The notes: generated by a model from the letters alone, not told the origin. Shown: positions 44,319 through 54,415, counted from the stretch's first letter. The stretch: DNA of 64,000 nt from Eutreptiella sp. 'Long Island Sound 2002' (GCA_964036045.1 OZ038381.1:158972283-159036282), one strand, 5' to 3'. Numbers and translations: made by a program.

Positions 44319-45014
44319 AATGTTTGCCGGGCGCCCTTACAATTAGGTGACCCAAACTGCCCCAGCTCAAGAAAGTTGCAAACTGGGGTACGCAGTACCA
44401 CTCTCGCTCCTTTAAGGGCGATCTTGGTCAACAGCTTAGCAAGTTGGGAGAATGGGGGGTTAGGATAGCACAACCGCTTCGATCTCCAGTAGAAGCGATA
44501 GGCGTTATTGAGGTATCGCGAATAGTAGAGCTGCATCATAACATTGGTCCCACAAGTGTGGGTGTCAATACATTCAGTACAATAGTGCTCCTTACACTCA
44601 TCACAAACTGCGACGGTGGAGCGTTCTGGCAACACAACACACACACTTTTGCCTCATCCTCTGCCTCATCTTGCGTGCCACAACCGAGCAAACAGCTGCT
44701 CAATGCGTGCCCTATACCACCCGTGCACGTCATTGTAACATTGTTGGCGGGCTGTCAAAGTGCCACTCTTTCTTCCAATGAATGGCACAATGACATGAAT
44801 CCGGCCCTTATAAGCACCATCATGGCCCCCAACTTCGAAATCAAAGAAATCACCTCGGGTACGAGAAGGTCCATACCCATCCCAAGTCAAAACATCTGCT
44901 GATGTCCCGGGCGCCAAGGGGAAAATCCATATAATGTTGCCCAACATATCAACGGCAACAGTCCGCCGGTAGGGCACGGGTCACAAAAGATGCCCGGCGC
45001 GCGCCCGGCACGCT
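44319..45014 (-). mobile_element. DNA-transposon remnant with DDE_4 (PIF/Harbinger-like) transposase end
   Basis: The ends carry a 10-bp inverted repeat: TGCCGGGCGC at about 44325-44334 and GCGCCCGGCA at about 45000-45010. AATGTT lies outside both. The minus strand reads VAVDMLGNIIWIFPLAPGTS (first Asp), DFEVGGHDGAYKGR (second Asp), QQCYNDVHGWYRARIEQLFA (Glu), the classic end of a DDE_Tnp_4 transposase. After two in-frame TGAs comes a zinc-binding CDECKEHYCTECIDTHTC and then FYWRSKRLCYPNPPFSQLAK, which matches a domain in the gypsy Pol. The N-terminal half of the transposase is missing, so this is an internally deleted, non-autonomous copy. Confidence 0.6.
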
Positions 45015-45289
45015 AATGTTCCATGGGGTTGTGGATAACCGAGCGCATCTTTTCCATAACCTGTCTCGCTGACCTATCCTGTTGCTGCTGTTGGGCAAGG
45101 AAGGTAAATACAGAGTAGCCAGCGGCCGGATCCCGAATGTGTTTGTACCCATTGGACCAGATGTAGTGCCATGCCTGTGGGGTTAGCCTGTTGCACGTGG
45201 ACTCCATCATCAAAACTTGCACTTCTGTAAAGCCTGTAGTTTTCTGAAACTCAAACCGAAAAGCTGATCGCTTGATGGTTGTCAGTGCC

Positions 45290-45722
45290 GACTGCCACCA
45301 CCCCTCACCTTCTCCCTGAATCTCAGCCAGCTAGTCATTTACCATGGAAACCGTATCTTCATCACTCAAAAAGGAAATTGGGCAACGCTGTCGCCTATTC
45401 GCCGGGCCTACATTTGGGGGAATGAGGGATAGCACTACCATCTTGTGATCTGAGTGTGCCTGGAAAGTGGGGTAGCATTGTGAAAGGCAGCATTCCAGGG
45501 AATATGAATCCTGTCAATTCTGCGGCGCCTGTCACAAGGAGGGGAATGCACAGCCTGCGGATGCACAGGAGAATCTGCCTTTTTCCGTTTAGAATTGGTC
45601 ACAAGTGCACCCTTGTGTCTTGCGGGTGCCGTTTGGGCTGCTGCGAAGCCCCAGGTCCATCCGTGGAGGTCAAAGTCAACCGCACGGCCAGAATGCATAC
45701 ACAAATATGAGTCCACCACACC
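45290..45722 (-). pseudogene. LINE endonuclease, C-terminal part
   Basis: From the gypsy insertion point the minus strand reads QGVVDSYLCMHSGRAVDFDL, then CDRRRRIDRIHIPWNAAF (the R.DRI block of APE-type endonucleases). After a one-base frameshift it reads AHSDHKMVVLSLI (the SDH catalytic motif, about 45425-45450). The linker after it (WWQSALTTIKRSAF at about 45280) is typical of LINE ORF2. Confidence 0.7.
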
Positions 45723-45727
45723 CTGGG
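45723..45727. repeat. target-site duplication of the gypsy element (left)
   Basis: CTGGG, repeated at 62390-62394. With one copy removed, the LINE endonuclease frame reads straight through (FLMTQ-GVVDSYL). Confidence 0.9.
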
Positions 45728-46524
45728 AGTAAGAAAAAGTGCTTTTCCATTGCTTTGAGGCATACTCTAGTTGTATTAGAGATGCACTGAGCATCCATGC
45801 ATTTTTATCTTAGTATTGGTCCCACCAAAAGTGGTGATAACACATTTTGACCTATGGAACCAAACACCCAATCAGGATATGGAGTGGACCCCTTAATCCC
45901 CTTTCAATGTGAAGTAAAACATCTTTTCCTGAGTTGACTGAGCACTGACATACCTAAAGTAGAGCCTATGAATTTATCTATGTTTTTCCATGAATTCTTA
46001 GCTATCCTAGTGGTATGCACCCTAGGGGGCTGGGCACCTCTTTTTGAGAGGTCCTGGGTTCAATTCCTGGTCAGCCTAGCTAAGTAGGAAGATCCCATGT
46101 GACATGGCAGTGACCTCATCGCCACATACCATGCCACCTCAGCACATATGGGACCCAAAACAAAGAGTGCACATCTCCTGAGATGGCACTATGGAGAGAG
46201 AGTGACCATGAGGCAGTTTTCTAACTCTTTTCTAAAAACATTTCAGCTATCTTTGTGAATATGCATTCATATGTGACCTGAGTTGCAGTTTCTGTGAATA
46301 TCCAATCATCTTTCACTGTCTACACTGCAGCCCTTCATGCTTTGATCCTGAATCCTCTTCTCCTTGCATACTTCTGGCTTGGGTTATCCTGGATTGACTC
46401 TATTGACTCTATTTCTGCAAACAAAAGGTTTTCTTCATCCAAAACAAGCAGCAGGAAACCCTACAGCAACAGCAAGCAGCAGGAGAAGCAAAAACACAGT
46501 GCTGAAAACACTATAAACTTTTCT
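45728..46524 (+). repeat. 5' LTR of the gypsy element
   Basis: 797 bp, starting AGTAAGAAAA and ending ACTTTTCT, i.e. AG...CT ends rather than the usual TG...CA. It contains a tRNA-like/SINE segment at 46003-46152 and CTATAAA close to the 3' end (about 46510). TSD, LTR length equality and the adjoining primer-binding site fix both ends. Confidence 0.95.
46003..46152 (+). repeat. SINE-like, tRNA(Lys)-like segment inside the 5' LTR
   Basis: AGCTATCCTAGTGGTATGCA (A-box-like), an anticodon-arm-like ACCTC-TTTTTGA-GAGGT with a 5-bp stem and a 7-base loop that would place a UUU anticodon, and the B-box GGTTCAATTCC (46057-46067). The body that follows matches the separate SINE at 32790-32975. The same segment lies in the 3' LTR at 61868-62017. 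The acceptor stem does not pair, so it is not a tRNA gene. Confidence 0.6.
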
Positions 46525-46537
46525 GGTAGCAAGAGGC
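46524..46537 (+). other. primer-binding site
   Basis: TGGTAGCAAGAGGC directly after the LTR. Its complement ends GCTACCA, like the 3' end of initiator-Met tRNA (CCTCTGCTACCA), with one extra A in the site. Confidence 0.65.
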
Positions 46538-46624
46538 AGCCTGTCTCTGCGCACCGGCAGCATCCCCGTGCCGTACATCCAGTGCGCCGAGTACGGGCAA
46601 ATATAAGCTGAAGGGTGAAAGAAG

Positions 46625-48957
46625 ATGGATCCAGGAAAGGAGGACGCTGATGTGAAGACAGCGCCAGCGCCTGAGGCACCGGCAAGGCCGGCACCTGGCG
46701 CTGTACCTTCGGCGGAGCCCTTACATGGGCCAGTGGATGCAGCTGAGGATTCCCTGGATGGACTCCAGACGGCCTTCGGGGCCCTGTCCGTCGAAGAGGT
46801 GGTGGCGCAGCCTGCAAAGAGGAAGAGAGAGAGCGGGAAGGATGCTGGAGACGGAGCAGACGAAGGAGAGGAGCAAGGGCAAGACCCGACGGATGTCCCT
46901 ACCTTCGAAGGCGCACCAAGCGCTTCTGGCCTCCATGCATCACCCTCTCCCATAACCACCACACTCCCAGCCGCCGCAACATCCACTTCCACAACCAACC
47001 CGCCTATGGCAGAGGGCACAGGCTTTACTGGCATGCCTCCCTACCCCGCCTATGGTATGGGCCCACCTACCACTGCGCTCCAAGAGGCAACTACTGCCAG
47101 TGAGCCGGTGGCTTCCAGCTCTGCGCCGCGATGGTATGCGGCTGACTATCCCCATCCACTCCACGCCACTGGAACCTACATGGATGTTCCTGGGTATGCT
47201 CCTGGGTATGCACCTGGGTATGCACCCTTGAGTGGGTTGAGGAGAGGACCAGAGTCTCTGGGAGGCAGGAGTAGAGGATCGGGAAGATCCTCCAACAGGT
47301 CCCTGACGCGGTCGGAGATCAACGAGGTGCTCCGAGGAGCCACTTCAAAAACCGTGGGCGACCTCACTCAAGAGATCCGTGAGAAGCTGGAGCCCCTGAT
47401 GATCCCGTCCCATGCGTCACCTACGACGGTGGGAATGTCACCCCACCGAGTACAGGATAACCACCTGGCGGCAGGGTTGACCAATACCCTGGGGAGCCTG
47501 AGGAGCCGACCGATGCCGACTCCTGCAACAATACCGAGAAGTCCATTCGTCCCGAGAACGGCCCAGCCGCCCTACAGCCACGTGACGAACTCGACGAGGG
47601 CCGAGCTGGACCAGCTGGGGCTGACAGCCTTAAGGGCTATGGTGGACGTAGAGCCTTATGGCTCTAGTGATCTTGGCGGAGACCCCTCCGATGACGAGCC
47701 GCCGTCGATGGATTCTTCTTCGCCCTCAGATGACGATGACCCCGAGGACCCCAAGGGTAAGAAGAAGAAGAAGAAGAAGAAGAAGACCAGACGCCCTGAA
47801 GGACGCCGAGCTCAGGAGGCGAAGGCTATTGCCACCTCCAAGATAGTGGTGAACCTGCCTGAGTTCACAGGCAAGGACCTCAGCGAGTTCGCTGAGAACT
47901 TTGGCCGGTTCCTACGACTGACCGGCCAAACCCACGCGAGTGGGCGAGTGAAGTGCGATCTGCTCCTGCAGTGCTGCAAGACCAAGTACCTGGAGAAGCA
48001 GGTCAGGCAGATCGTAACTAACTCCGCCACCTTTGCCGATGTGTTGGTTGCCCTGGAGAGGCAATACCCAACCTACGAAACCGACCTCTCCATCAGGGCC
48101 GAGATCCAGAACCTGCCCGTGCTGCCCAACAACCCCAAACCTGGCAGGGTCTCCGAGCTGTTGGCTGACCTGGATCACTGGGCTGGACGACTGACGCCCG
48201 GTTCCTACAGCAGCGACGACCTGCTGTTCTGGTTGTGCGCCAAGCTCCCCCGAGAGCTATGGGACGAGTGCCGTTTGACGGCTGAGCGCAAGGCTAGATC
48301 CCTCCGCTACGAGGATCTATGCGTGCTGCTCCTGGAGATGGCGCTGGAGAAGGAGAGCGACCAGCACCTGAACAACTACCGTCCTGGTGGAGGAGGTTCT
48401 GGAGGCAAAGGGTACCAAGGGTCCCGACCTGGGCAGGGGACTACCCCCAAACACGCCCACGCCCGTACCATGGAGAACGTGAAGGAGCTATTCTGGTGTG
48501 ATGCCAGAGACGAGCAGGGCCACCTGCAGCACGCCTCTGACTGCGAGCAGCGAGACTGCTTCGTCGTCCAGGGGAAGCAGCAGGAGAAGAACACCGGCGC
48601 CAAAGCGAAGCTGCCGGATTATTACCGCTGCACCATCACGTGTGCATTCTGCGGTAAGCGGAAGCACTACGAGGATGAGTGCTACCATAAGCAACGCCTA
48701 TCGGCGAAGCTTAAGGGGGAAGATCCTGGCAAAGGCTCAGGCAAAGGTGGAGGCAAGGCCAAAGGCAACGACTCCGGCAAGGGCAAGTCGAAAGGACGTG
48801 GTCAAGGTGGTCAAGACAAGGGTCAAGGTGGACGAGGAGGAGGCGCTAACCGCCAGCCCGACAACAAGAACAAGGACAAGAACGGAGGCAACCCCAACCC
48901 TAATCCAGGGGGGAACTCCGAGCCCTCTGGAGGGCAGTCTGGTCCAACCACACGCTC
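46625..48957 (+). CDS. gag: gypsy Gag (interrupted; continues at 54271-54418)
   Basis: ATG at 46625, 100 bp after the LTR. Residues 1-370 are low-complexity, Pro/Ala/Ser-rich, with three GYAP repeats near residue 195. A lysine run (47759-47789) precedes a helical capsid-like domain (IVVNLPEFTGKDLSEFAENF to about residue 580, Retrotrans_gag-like). A single CCHC knuckle, CAFCGKRKHYEDEC, lies at 48641-48682, followed by a Gly/Lys-rich tail. The frame is cut after 48957 by the DIRS element. Skipping 48958-54270 continues the same frame for 49 codons, Gln/Lys/Arg-rich, to a TGA at 54416-54418, giving a total of 826 residues. The 817-codon ORF seen in the raw sequence ends artificially inside the insertion. 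Gag packages the element RNA in cytoplasmic particles. Confidence 0.85.
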
Positions 48958-49049
48958 TTTTGCTAAAACCACAAGCAAACACGCAAACACGAGGCAAAAC
49001 ACGCACGTCTCCTGTGGCACATCTCGTCAGTGTGCCGCCTCCTCGTGGG
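48958..49049 (-). repeat. DIRS split direct repeat B2
   Basis: 92 bp, identical by eye to 49230-49321. Left boundary of the element inside gypsy gag. Confidence 0.9.
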
Positions 49050-49114
49050 CAGTCACAAAAGCCCGGTATGGGCAATAGAAGTCGCAAATAGCGTCATTGG
49101 GCGGGACGGGTGGG

Positions 49115-49321
49115 CTGCTGGCAACAAGCAAAAATGCTCTACAAGTACAGAGGCTCACTGCACACACGCATGCGCACACACACACCACCCGACGAGCAAA
49201 ACCAAAGCTCAGGCACGGCCGAGCTAAGATTTTGCTAAAACCACAAGCAAACACGCAAACACGAGGCAAAACACGCACGTCTCCTGTGGCACATCTCGTC
49301 AGTGTGCCGCCTCCTCGTGGG
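49115..49321 (-). repeat. DIRS split direct repeats A2 (49115-49229) and B1 (49230-49321)
   Basis: A2 matches 54156-54270 (C/T difference near its end) and B1 matches 48958-49049. They abut at GAGCTAAGA/TTTTGCTAAAA, which equals the two outer ends of the element joined, as needed for a circular DNA intermediate. A C20 run (49349-49368) follows B1. Confidence 0.92.
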
Positions 49322-49569
49322 TCTCGTTCATGCCAAACTGCTGCATAACCCCCCCCCCCCCCCCCCCCGGCGCAGGTCTGAGACCCAGCGGCTCCCATGC
49401 GCAACGCACGCCACACCCTCGAAGTATACGGCCGCCCCAAACATAAATCGCCAAAGGCGCCCCGCACACACCGGCGCCACCCGCCAGGCTTCCGGCGTCC
49501 GCAGACCAAGCCCGCAGGCATGCACCAAGAGAAACGAGTGCTACAAGCAGGCGCCGGCACTACACGACA

Positions 49570-51700
49570 TCAAGTCATTGCACCCACCGACTCCTCCAAG
49601 CGGTACTGCAAAAAAACCTCGTGGAACTCCGCCCCCCCTTCACCACCCCCCGGGGACCACAGGCCCGCTCTCCACGAATGCGGCAGAACAAAGGGCCCCA
49701 TAGGCACCCCCAGGGTCCACAAAAAAACCGTGCGCCTATCGGGAAAGGCCCAGAGATCCCCAACCCTGCGCGCCGCCACCTCGCGCGCCAAACCCAGATC
49801 TCCATTGAAGTTGTCACTCAACCTACTGATAGGATCAGCGGGATTATGTGAACCACGCACCCAGTGCATATATACCGTGAAGCCTGGGCACGACGCCCAC
49901 AGGTAGCGGAAACGCTTCAGAATGGACTGCTGGAATTTACGCCCCACCTTGGCTTTACACCGAAGGAACTGCACTAGCGCCGCCGCATTATCCCCAAACA
50001 AATGGGCCTCCCGAACGCCTACATTGAGGATGAGCTTCAAGCCCCAGAGCAGCGCGGCAGCCTCCGCACACTGCTGGTTGGGCGGTTGCTCCGCGGGCAC
50101 AACCGATCGAGAACCCACATCCATCGAAAACAGGCCCAGCCGGTATTCACCCGCGTCCAGCGCCGCGTCGACGTAAACAACCAACGGCGATCGCTTCACC
50201 ACCCTGGGGAGGGACACCACTGACCATTGCCTCCTGGCAAGCACGCACGCCACGCACATAGACTTAAGCAAACGCACTGGGGTAAACGGCAGCCTGGGGG
50301 GCGCCCAGAGCACATGAGCCCACACACCAGACAGGTGCGGACTGTGCCCAGAACCCGGGCGACATATCCACTGTGCCCGCCCCAAGAACTGCTGCAGCCG
50401 TTTTACCCTACAGGGTCCCACAGACAACCTCAACCAATGCGCAAACAGAGCTTCCCACGCGTTGCCAGCAGTCCGCACCTCCCCCCCCTGCAAATCAATA
50501 TCCTTCCCCAGCCACACCAGCCGCTGCACAGGCTCTAACGTACTCTTTGGGCTGACTACAGCACCTGCACGGCGCAACGCCTCCGCCGCCCTTGCCGTCT
50601 GCTCCCGCACACGCGCGCGGCCGCGCCCCACAACCAGGACATCATCCAAGTAAATTAAAACCAGCACCCCCAACAGCCCCGCGCCGGCCACCAGACCCTC
50701 TAACACTCGTTGGCACAGGAGGGGGCTGTACTTCCACCCAAAGGGCAAGCACCGGAAAGCCAACACCCCCCCCTCTCCATCCGAGACGCGAAAGGCCCCC
50801 CAGAACTCGCGCGGCAGCTGAAGTGACCAAAAGCAATTACTCAGGTCGATGTGGCACATGCACAGCTCTTCCCCCCCCCCCCCCCCGGCAGGGACAGAAT
50901 ATCCCACACCGGCCTCATGCAACGCGCTCGGGCATAAAAAGAGGGGAGGAAAAAGGAGGACCCTTGCTGTGCCACCTGCGCCAAAAGGGCCAACACCTCC
51001 ACAGAGGGGAGGGAGAACTTCTCCGGCCGAGACCGCATCTCCTCATTAAGGGGCACCAGATTGACAATCAAACTGCACTTCTCCTCCGTCTTGGGTATCG
51101 CAAAAACACCCCCATTGGGCCCAGGTGACCCCGGCGGCAGGGGGAAAAGCAAACCCTGGTCCCGCAATGCCCTCATCATGACCACCGCCTCATCCGACGG
51201 GGGAATTATCCCAGAAAACTGCCTGCCTACCAATTCTGCGAAGCCGTCCGGCACACAACTATCCCAGACCTCGCGGGGGATATCCACACGCCCCACCGGC
51301 CCCAAACCCCGCGCCAATACCTCCTCCCTGATACGCTGCATAAGCAATTTGGGCGACGTCGAATCATGCAAGAGCGACTCCCAAACCTCAGGGCTAAATG
51401 AGGACAAAGCCACAGCCAAGACTCGCAGAAACTCCGGCTGTCTGAGATCACGGGCAGCTTCACTGCCCCACTCCAGAAACTGCAACAGGCGACGCTCCAG
51501 TAAACCAGGCGGTGCGCGGGGCAGACAAGCCCGCAGGGAGCACAACCAGGCGTCCCACTCACCGGTCCGAAGGCGCTCCCGCACCCACTGACCCAGCTCC
51601 GACGCGACGGGAAATTGCCGTTCGGGCAGCCGCACCCACAATCCGGGCCGGGCCCGCGGCCTTCCGCTTGCCCAAGACGGACGCGACCTCACCCGTCCTG
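49570..51700 (-). CDS. DIRS reverse transcriptase/RNase H (frameshifted at a C16 run)
   Basis: N-terminal part in the frame ending at 50841: helical region, then FAIPKTEEKCSLIVNLVPLN (RT motif 1-2), FSLPSVEVLALLAQVAQQGS. C-terminal part in the frame 50922-49570: CHIDLSNCFWSLQLP (motif A), LAFRCLPFGWKYSP (motif B), LIYLDDVLVVG (catalytic YLDD, 50641-50652), then RNase H with VVYVDAALDAG, CAEAAALLWGLKL, LFGDNAAAL and HWVRGSHNPADPISR (D-E-D-H), ending at 49570. The join is at C16 (50871-50886): one base more would fuse the frames. About 28 extra residues (FFLPSFYARARC...PGGGGG) precede the run. No methyltransferase domain follows RNase H, as in PAT-like rather than DIRS1-like elements. Confidence 0.85.
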
Positions 51701-52995
51701 CGGGCCGCGATGCGCAGCCGCCTGATGGAGGAGCCTGCTGCGGAGGCAGGTGGGGGGTCTGCATCCACATCAATGACTTCCCCCCCCCCGTCTCCCCGCG
51801 GCCGGCGCCCGCGTCCTGAGGACCCCTCAACAGCCGTAAGGGCCGGAGGGGCCCCCGGGTCACGTGCGCCAGCCCGGTCCTCCCTCCCAGCAGCTCCCGC
51901 AGCGGCAGGACTCGCGGACTCCCCAGGGCACGATCCACCCCGACCTCCTGCCGACCCATCCCCGTCACCTCCCCATTGTGGGGGCTCATCGGCATCAGGG
52001 GCACAGAGCTCCAGGAGCTCCTTCGGGAAAACGTCCCGGAGGGACACGGCGCGCCAAACGAACTCTCCTGCATGGTTGTCAGGGGGCCAGGGGAGGACAG
52101 CCTCGGTCGTGACGACGAAGTCGTCGGGCGCGTCGGCGTAGTGGACTGCCACCGTCTCCGAAAGCCACCGCCCCCACCAAGCCAGCCACTTGATGGGCAG
52201 CCCCAACCATCGCAGGGCCGCGGAGCCCCCTCGCCTCCATGCGTGCCACCTGGCGTGGGGGTTGTCGCTGCCCCCCAACGCGGCAGCCATGACCGACTGC
52301 ATGAAAGCTGGTCCCTGCGGACAGAATTGCGCTCCGACGACAGCAGACGTGGCCCCCGTGGCATCGAGCCAGCCCAGCCACTCTTGGGCATACTTCCCGA
52401 GTCGCCTGCGCACGATGCGCGGCGCCACCTTGACCGTGCGGAACGCCAATCCCCGACACCGGGATCCCCCCCGACGGAGGGGCGCGGCCTCACCCACCCG
52501 CAGAAGGCAGGTGAATGCCAGGACTGCCATCCCATAGACGGTCCACTGCGGTCGCTCCGTGCAAGCCAGCGCGAAGTTGCGGAGGTCGTCCAAACCTGCG
52601 TAGGGCCGTAGGGCCGGCTCCGTGGGCGCCCACTTGGCACAGCGCCAGACCCGGCGACTGACGAACGCGGGCAGCCATCCCATGTCCTCCAGCGCCCGGA
52701 ACGCCGACACTGCGACCTTGAGGGAGCTTCCCGAGTACCCCAGTCCCCATAACTGGAAAATGTAGCGGCACGCCGCTCGTTCAAGCTCGGATGTGGGCGT
52801 GTAGCCCACCCAGAGGGCCATCTTGCGGAAGTGGGTACAATACGTACCCATGGTGCTTTTTGCCCAGGAGGATGCCTGCAGGGCGTCCACGGAGGTGATC
52901 TCATCCTCCTTCCATATCCGTCTCCACGCTGCCCACACCAGGCGCCAGACCACGTCCTCGCCATCCCGGAAGTCCGACGGTCCGAGAACCACCAA
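51559..52995 (-). CDS. DIRS tyrosine recombinase
   Basis: 478-codon frame, starting at a non-ATG codon; the true start may lie up to about 53040. N-terminal SAM-like helices (STMGTYCTHFRKMALWVGYT) bind DNA. The catalytic domain shows LLRVGEAAPLR (first Arg, about 52499), HAWRRGGSAALRWLG (His and second Arg, about 52231-52245), a Trp-rich WGRWLSETVAVHYADAP with the Tyr nucleophile at 52138-52140. A Pro/Arg-rich tail after residue 330 overlaps the start of the RT frame. It joins a circular double-stranded DNA copy to the chromosome without target duplication. It lies between Gag and RT. Confidence 0.88.
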   Translation of the reverse strand: MVVLGPSDFRDGEDVVWRLVWAAWRRIWKEDEITSVDALQASSWAKSTMGTYCTHFRKMALWVGYTPTSELERAACRYIFQLWGLGYSGSSLKVAVSAFRALEDMGWLPAFVSRRVWRCAKWAPTEPALRPYAGLDDLRNFALACTERPQWTVYGMAVLAFTCLLRVGEAAPLRRGGSRCRGLAFRTVKVAPRIVRRRLGKYAQEWLGWLDATGATSAVVGAQFCPQGPAFMQSVMAAALGGSDNPHARWHAWRRGGSAALRWLGLPIKWLAWWGRWLSETVAVHYADAPDDFVVTTEAVLPWPPDNHAGEFVWRAVSLRDVFPKELLELCAPDADEPPQWGGDGDGSAGGRGGSCPGESASPAAAGAAGREDRAGARDPGAPPALTAVEGSSGRGRRPRGDGGGEVIDVDADPPPASAAGSSIRRLRIAARRTGEVASVLGKRKAAGPARIVGAAARTAISRRVGAGSVGAGAPSDR

Positions 52996-53043
52996 GGCCC
53001 CCCGGGGCTCGGGAGGGATGGGCCGGATGGGGCAGCTTCCCCA

Positions 53044-54093
53044 TCAGTCAAAGCCGGGGCACTCGTGAAACCAATGCCGTTTCACTCCCCTCCCAGCGTT
53101 CTTGCATGCCCGACACGCTGTCACCGGGGCATTGGTGACGTCCATCGGCTCGGCACCCGGCTTGGCGGTGTACAGGCGGCGGCCCCCCTCAACGCGGAAC
53201 TTACCCTTCATGGCTTGCAGCCGCCGCCCCACCACCTCCTCCTCCGCCGCTCCCGTACAACCAGCGGACAGCACAGGCACGTCGGACGCATCCTCGGCCG
53301 CGTCCGACCCCTCACCGACCGGTCCGGGGTCCAAGCCCTTCTTGCCCCTGTATGCCGACAGGCTAGTCACCGTGAACGTCCAGACCGCCTGGACAAAACT
53401 CCGAAGGCGCGTAAGTTCGTCATCATCCATGGACTCCAGCTGCCACACTTCCGTGTCCGCGGAGTCCGCGTCCACCACCGGCGCCAGCTCGTCCAGGATG
53501 GCGTCCGTGAACTTTTCCTTGTCCTTGTACTTGGAGACGTATTCGTGTTGGGGCACCTCCCTGCGCCACAACAAGGTGGACAGCGCGAGAAGGCTGGCGA
53601 AGATCCACTGGGGCTTAGAATCCAACTCCCTCACCTTCACGATTTCCGCTTTGCACAGCGGCGGGACCTTCGCCATTTTCCTCTTGGACTCCGCCTCGGC
53701 CTTGGCACTGACCGCCTCCAACTGCTTGCGCAGGCCCTCCATCACAAGGGCCTGTCCCTGAACCAACTGCTTGAGCTCCAGAAGCTCTGGCGACACCGTC
53801 TGCGGCTGTTGGGGTGGCACCTCCACCTTGACAAAGCCCAGCGACGCCACATCCAGGTCGCACTGGGCCATGACGCAATACGAGGCGATCATCTTCACCA
53901 GCCCCACCTCCCCCAACTCGATTCCGTACTTGGCGACGAAACTAGCCTCCCACTCCGACCTGCGTTCCAGCAGCACCGACAGCTTCATCTCCACCTGCGA
54001 GGCAGCCCTGGCTATCTCCAGCATGGGAACGCTATCAATGAACTGGGAACAAATTGTTCCCTTCGCGAAGACGGCAAAATCGTCAACTGACAT
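53044..54093 (-). CDS. DIRS Gag-like protein
   Basis: ATG at 54093 (six bases inside a GTG-started frame); stop at 53044. 349 residues. Mostly helical with a coiled-coil-like stretch (ELLELKQLVQGQALVMEGLR). C-terminal zinc knuckle, CRACKNAGRGVKRHWFHEC, at about 53045-53115. Its first codon lies 63 bp from repeat A1. The downstream recombinase frame starts within about 50 bp of its stop, so the three DIRS ORFs are nearly contiguous. Confidence 0.75.
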   Translation of the reverse strand: MSVDDFAVFAKGTICSQFIDSVPMLEIARAASQVEMKLSVLLERRSEWEASFVAKYGIELGEVGLVKMIASYCVMAQCDLDVASLGFVKVEVPPQQPQTVSPELLELKQLVQGQALVMEGLRKQLEAVSAKAEAESKRKMAKVPPLCKAEIVKVRELDSKPQWIFASLLALSTLLWRREVPQHEYVSKYKDKEKFTDAILDELAPVVDADSADTEVWQLESMDDDELTRLRSFVQAVWTFTVTSLSAYRGKKGLDPGPVGEGSDAAEDASDVPVLSAGCTGAAEEEVVGRRLQAMKGKFRVEGGRRLYTAKPGAEPMDVTNAPVTACRACKNAGRGVKRHWFHECPGFD

Positions 54094-54155
54094 ATTCACA
54101 GACCGGGTCGTTCCAAAGTGTCACGGAGCAGGCTCTACGTGTGACCACCTATGGT

Positions 54156-54270
54156 CTGCTGGCAACAAGCAAAAATGCTCTACAAGTACAGAGGCTCACT
54201 GCACACACGCATGCGCACACACACACCACCCGACGAGCAAAACCAAAGCTCAGGCACGGCTGAGCTAAGA
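54156..54270 (-). repeat. DIRS split direct repeat A1
   Basis: 115 bp, matching 49115-49229 with one difference. Right boundary of the DIRS element; gypsy gag resumes at 54271. Confidence 0.9.
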
Positions 54271-54415
54271 ACAGACGCAGGCCCAGCAAGAACAAGGAGC
54301 CAAGCGTGAGCATGAAGGTGGTGATGACGGCAACGCTAAGAAGAGGAGCCGTTTCATGAGGATGGCCCGCAAATTGCGGAACAAGGGGTTCGAGGTGACC
54401 TGTCCCGCGGAGTTC

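Larger units (their letters stand above)
48958..54270 (-). mobile_element. PAT-like DIRS retrotransposon (tyrosine recombinase type), 5,313 bp
   Basis: Minus-strand order: repeat A1 (54270-54156), Gag-like ORF, tyrosine recombinase ORF, RT/RNase H ORF, repeat B1 (49321-49230), repeat A2 (49229-49115), 65-bp spacer, repeat B2 (49049-48958). A1/A2 are 115 bp with one mismatch; B1/B2 are 92 bp with none seen. This A1-ORFs-B1A2-B2 layout is the split direct repeat signature of PAT-like DIRS elements. The abutting B1-A2 has the same sequence as joining the two element ends. There are no target duplications, as expected for recombinase-mediated insertion. Confidence 0.92.

Noticed and set aside
46003-46090. 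Functional tRNA-Lys gene in the LTR
   Set aside because: A- and B-boxes and an anticodon arm are visible, but the acceptor stem does not pair and the spacing is long. A SINE head explains it better.
46510-46517. CTATAAA near the LTR end as the element's TATA box
   Set aside because: It lies about 10 bp from the LTR 3' end, leaving no room for R and U5. More likely coincidental.
48958-49078. Gag C-terminus as given by the raw 817-codon ORF
   Set aside because: The last 40 codons lie inside the DIRS repeat B2. The true frame resumes at 54271.
52840-54090. 419-codon plus-strand ORF over the DIRS Gag region
   Set aside because: Antisense shadow of the Gag-like and recombinase frames; no motifs, and it crosses an ORF boundary.
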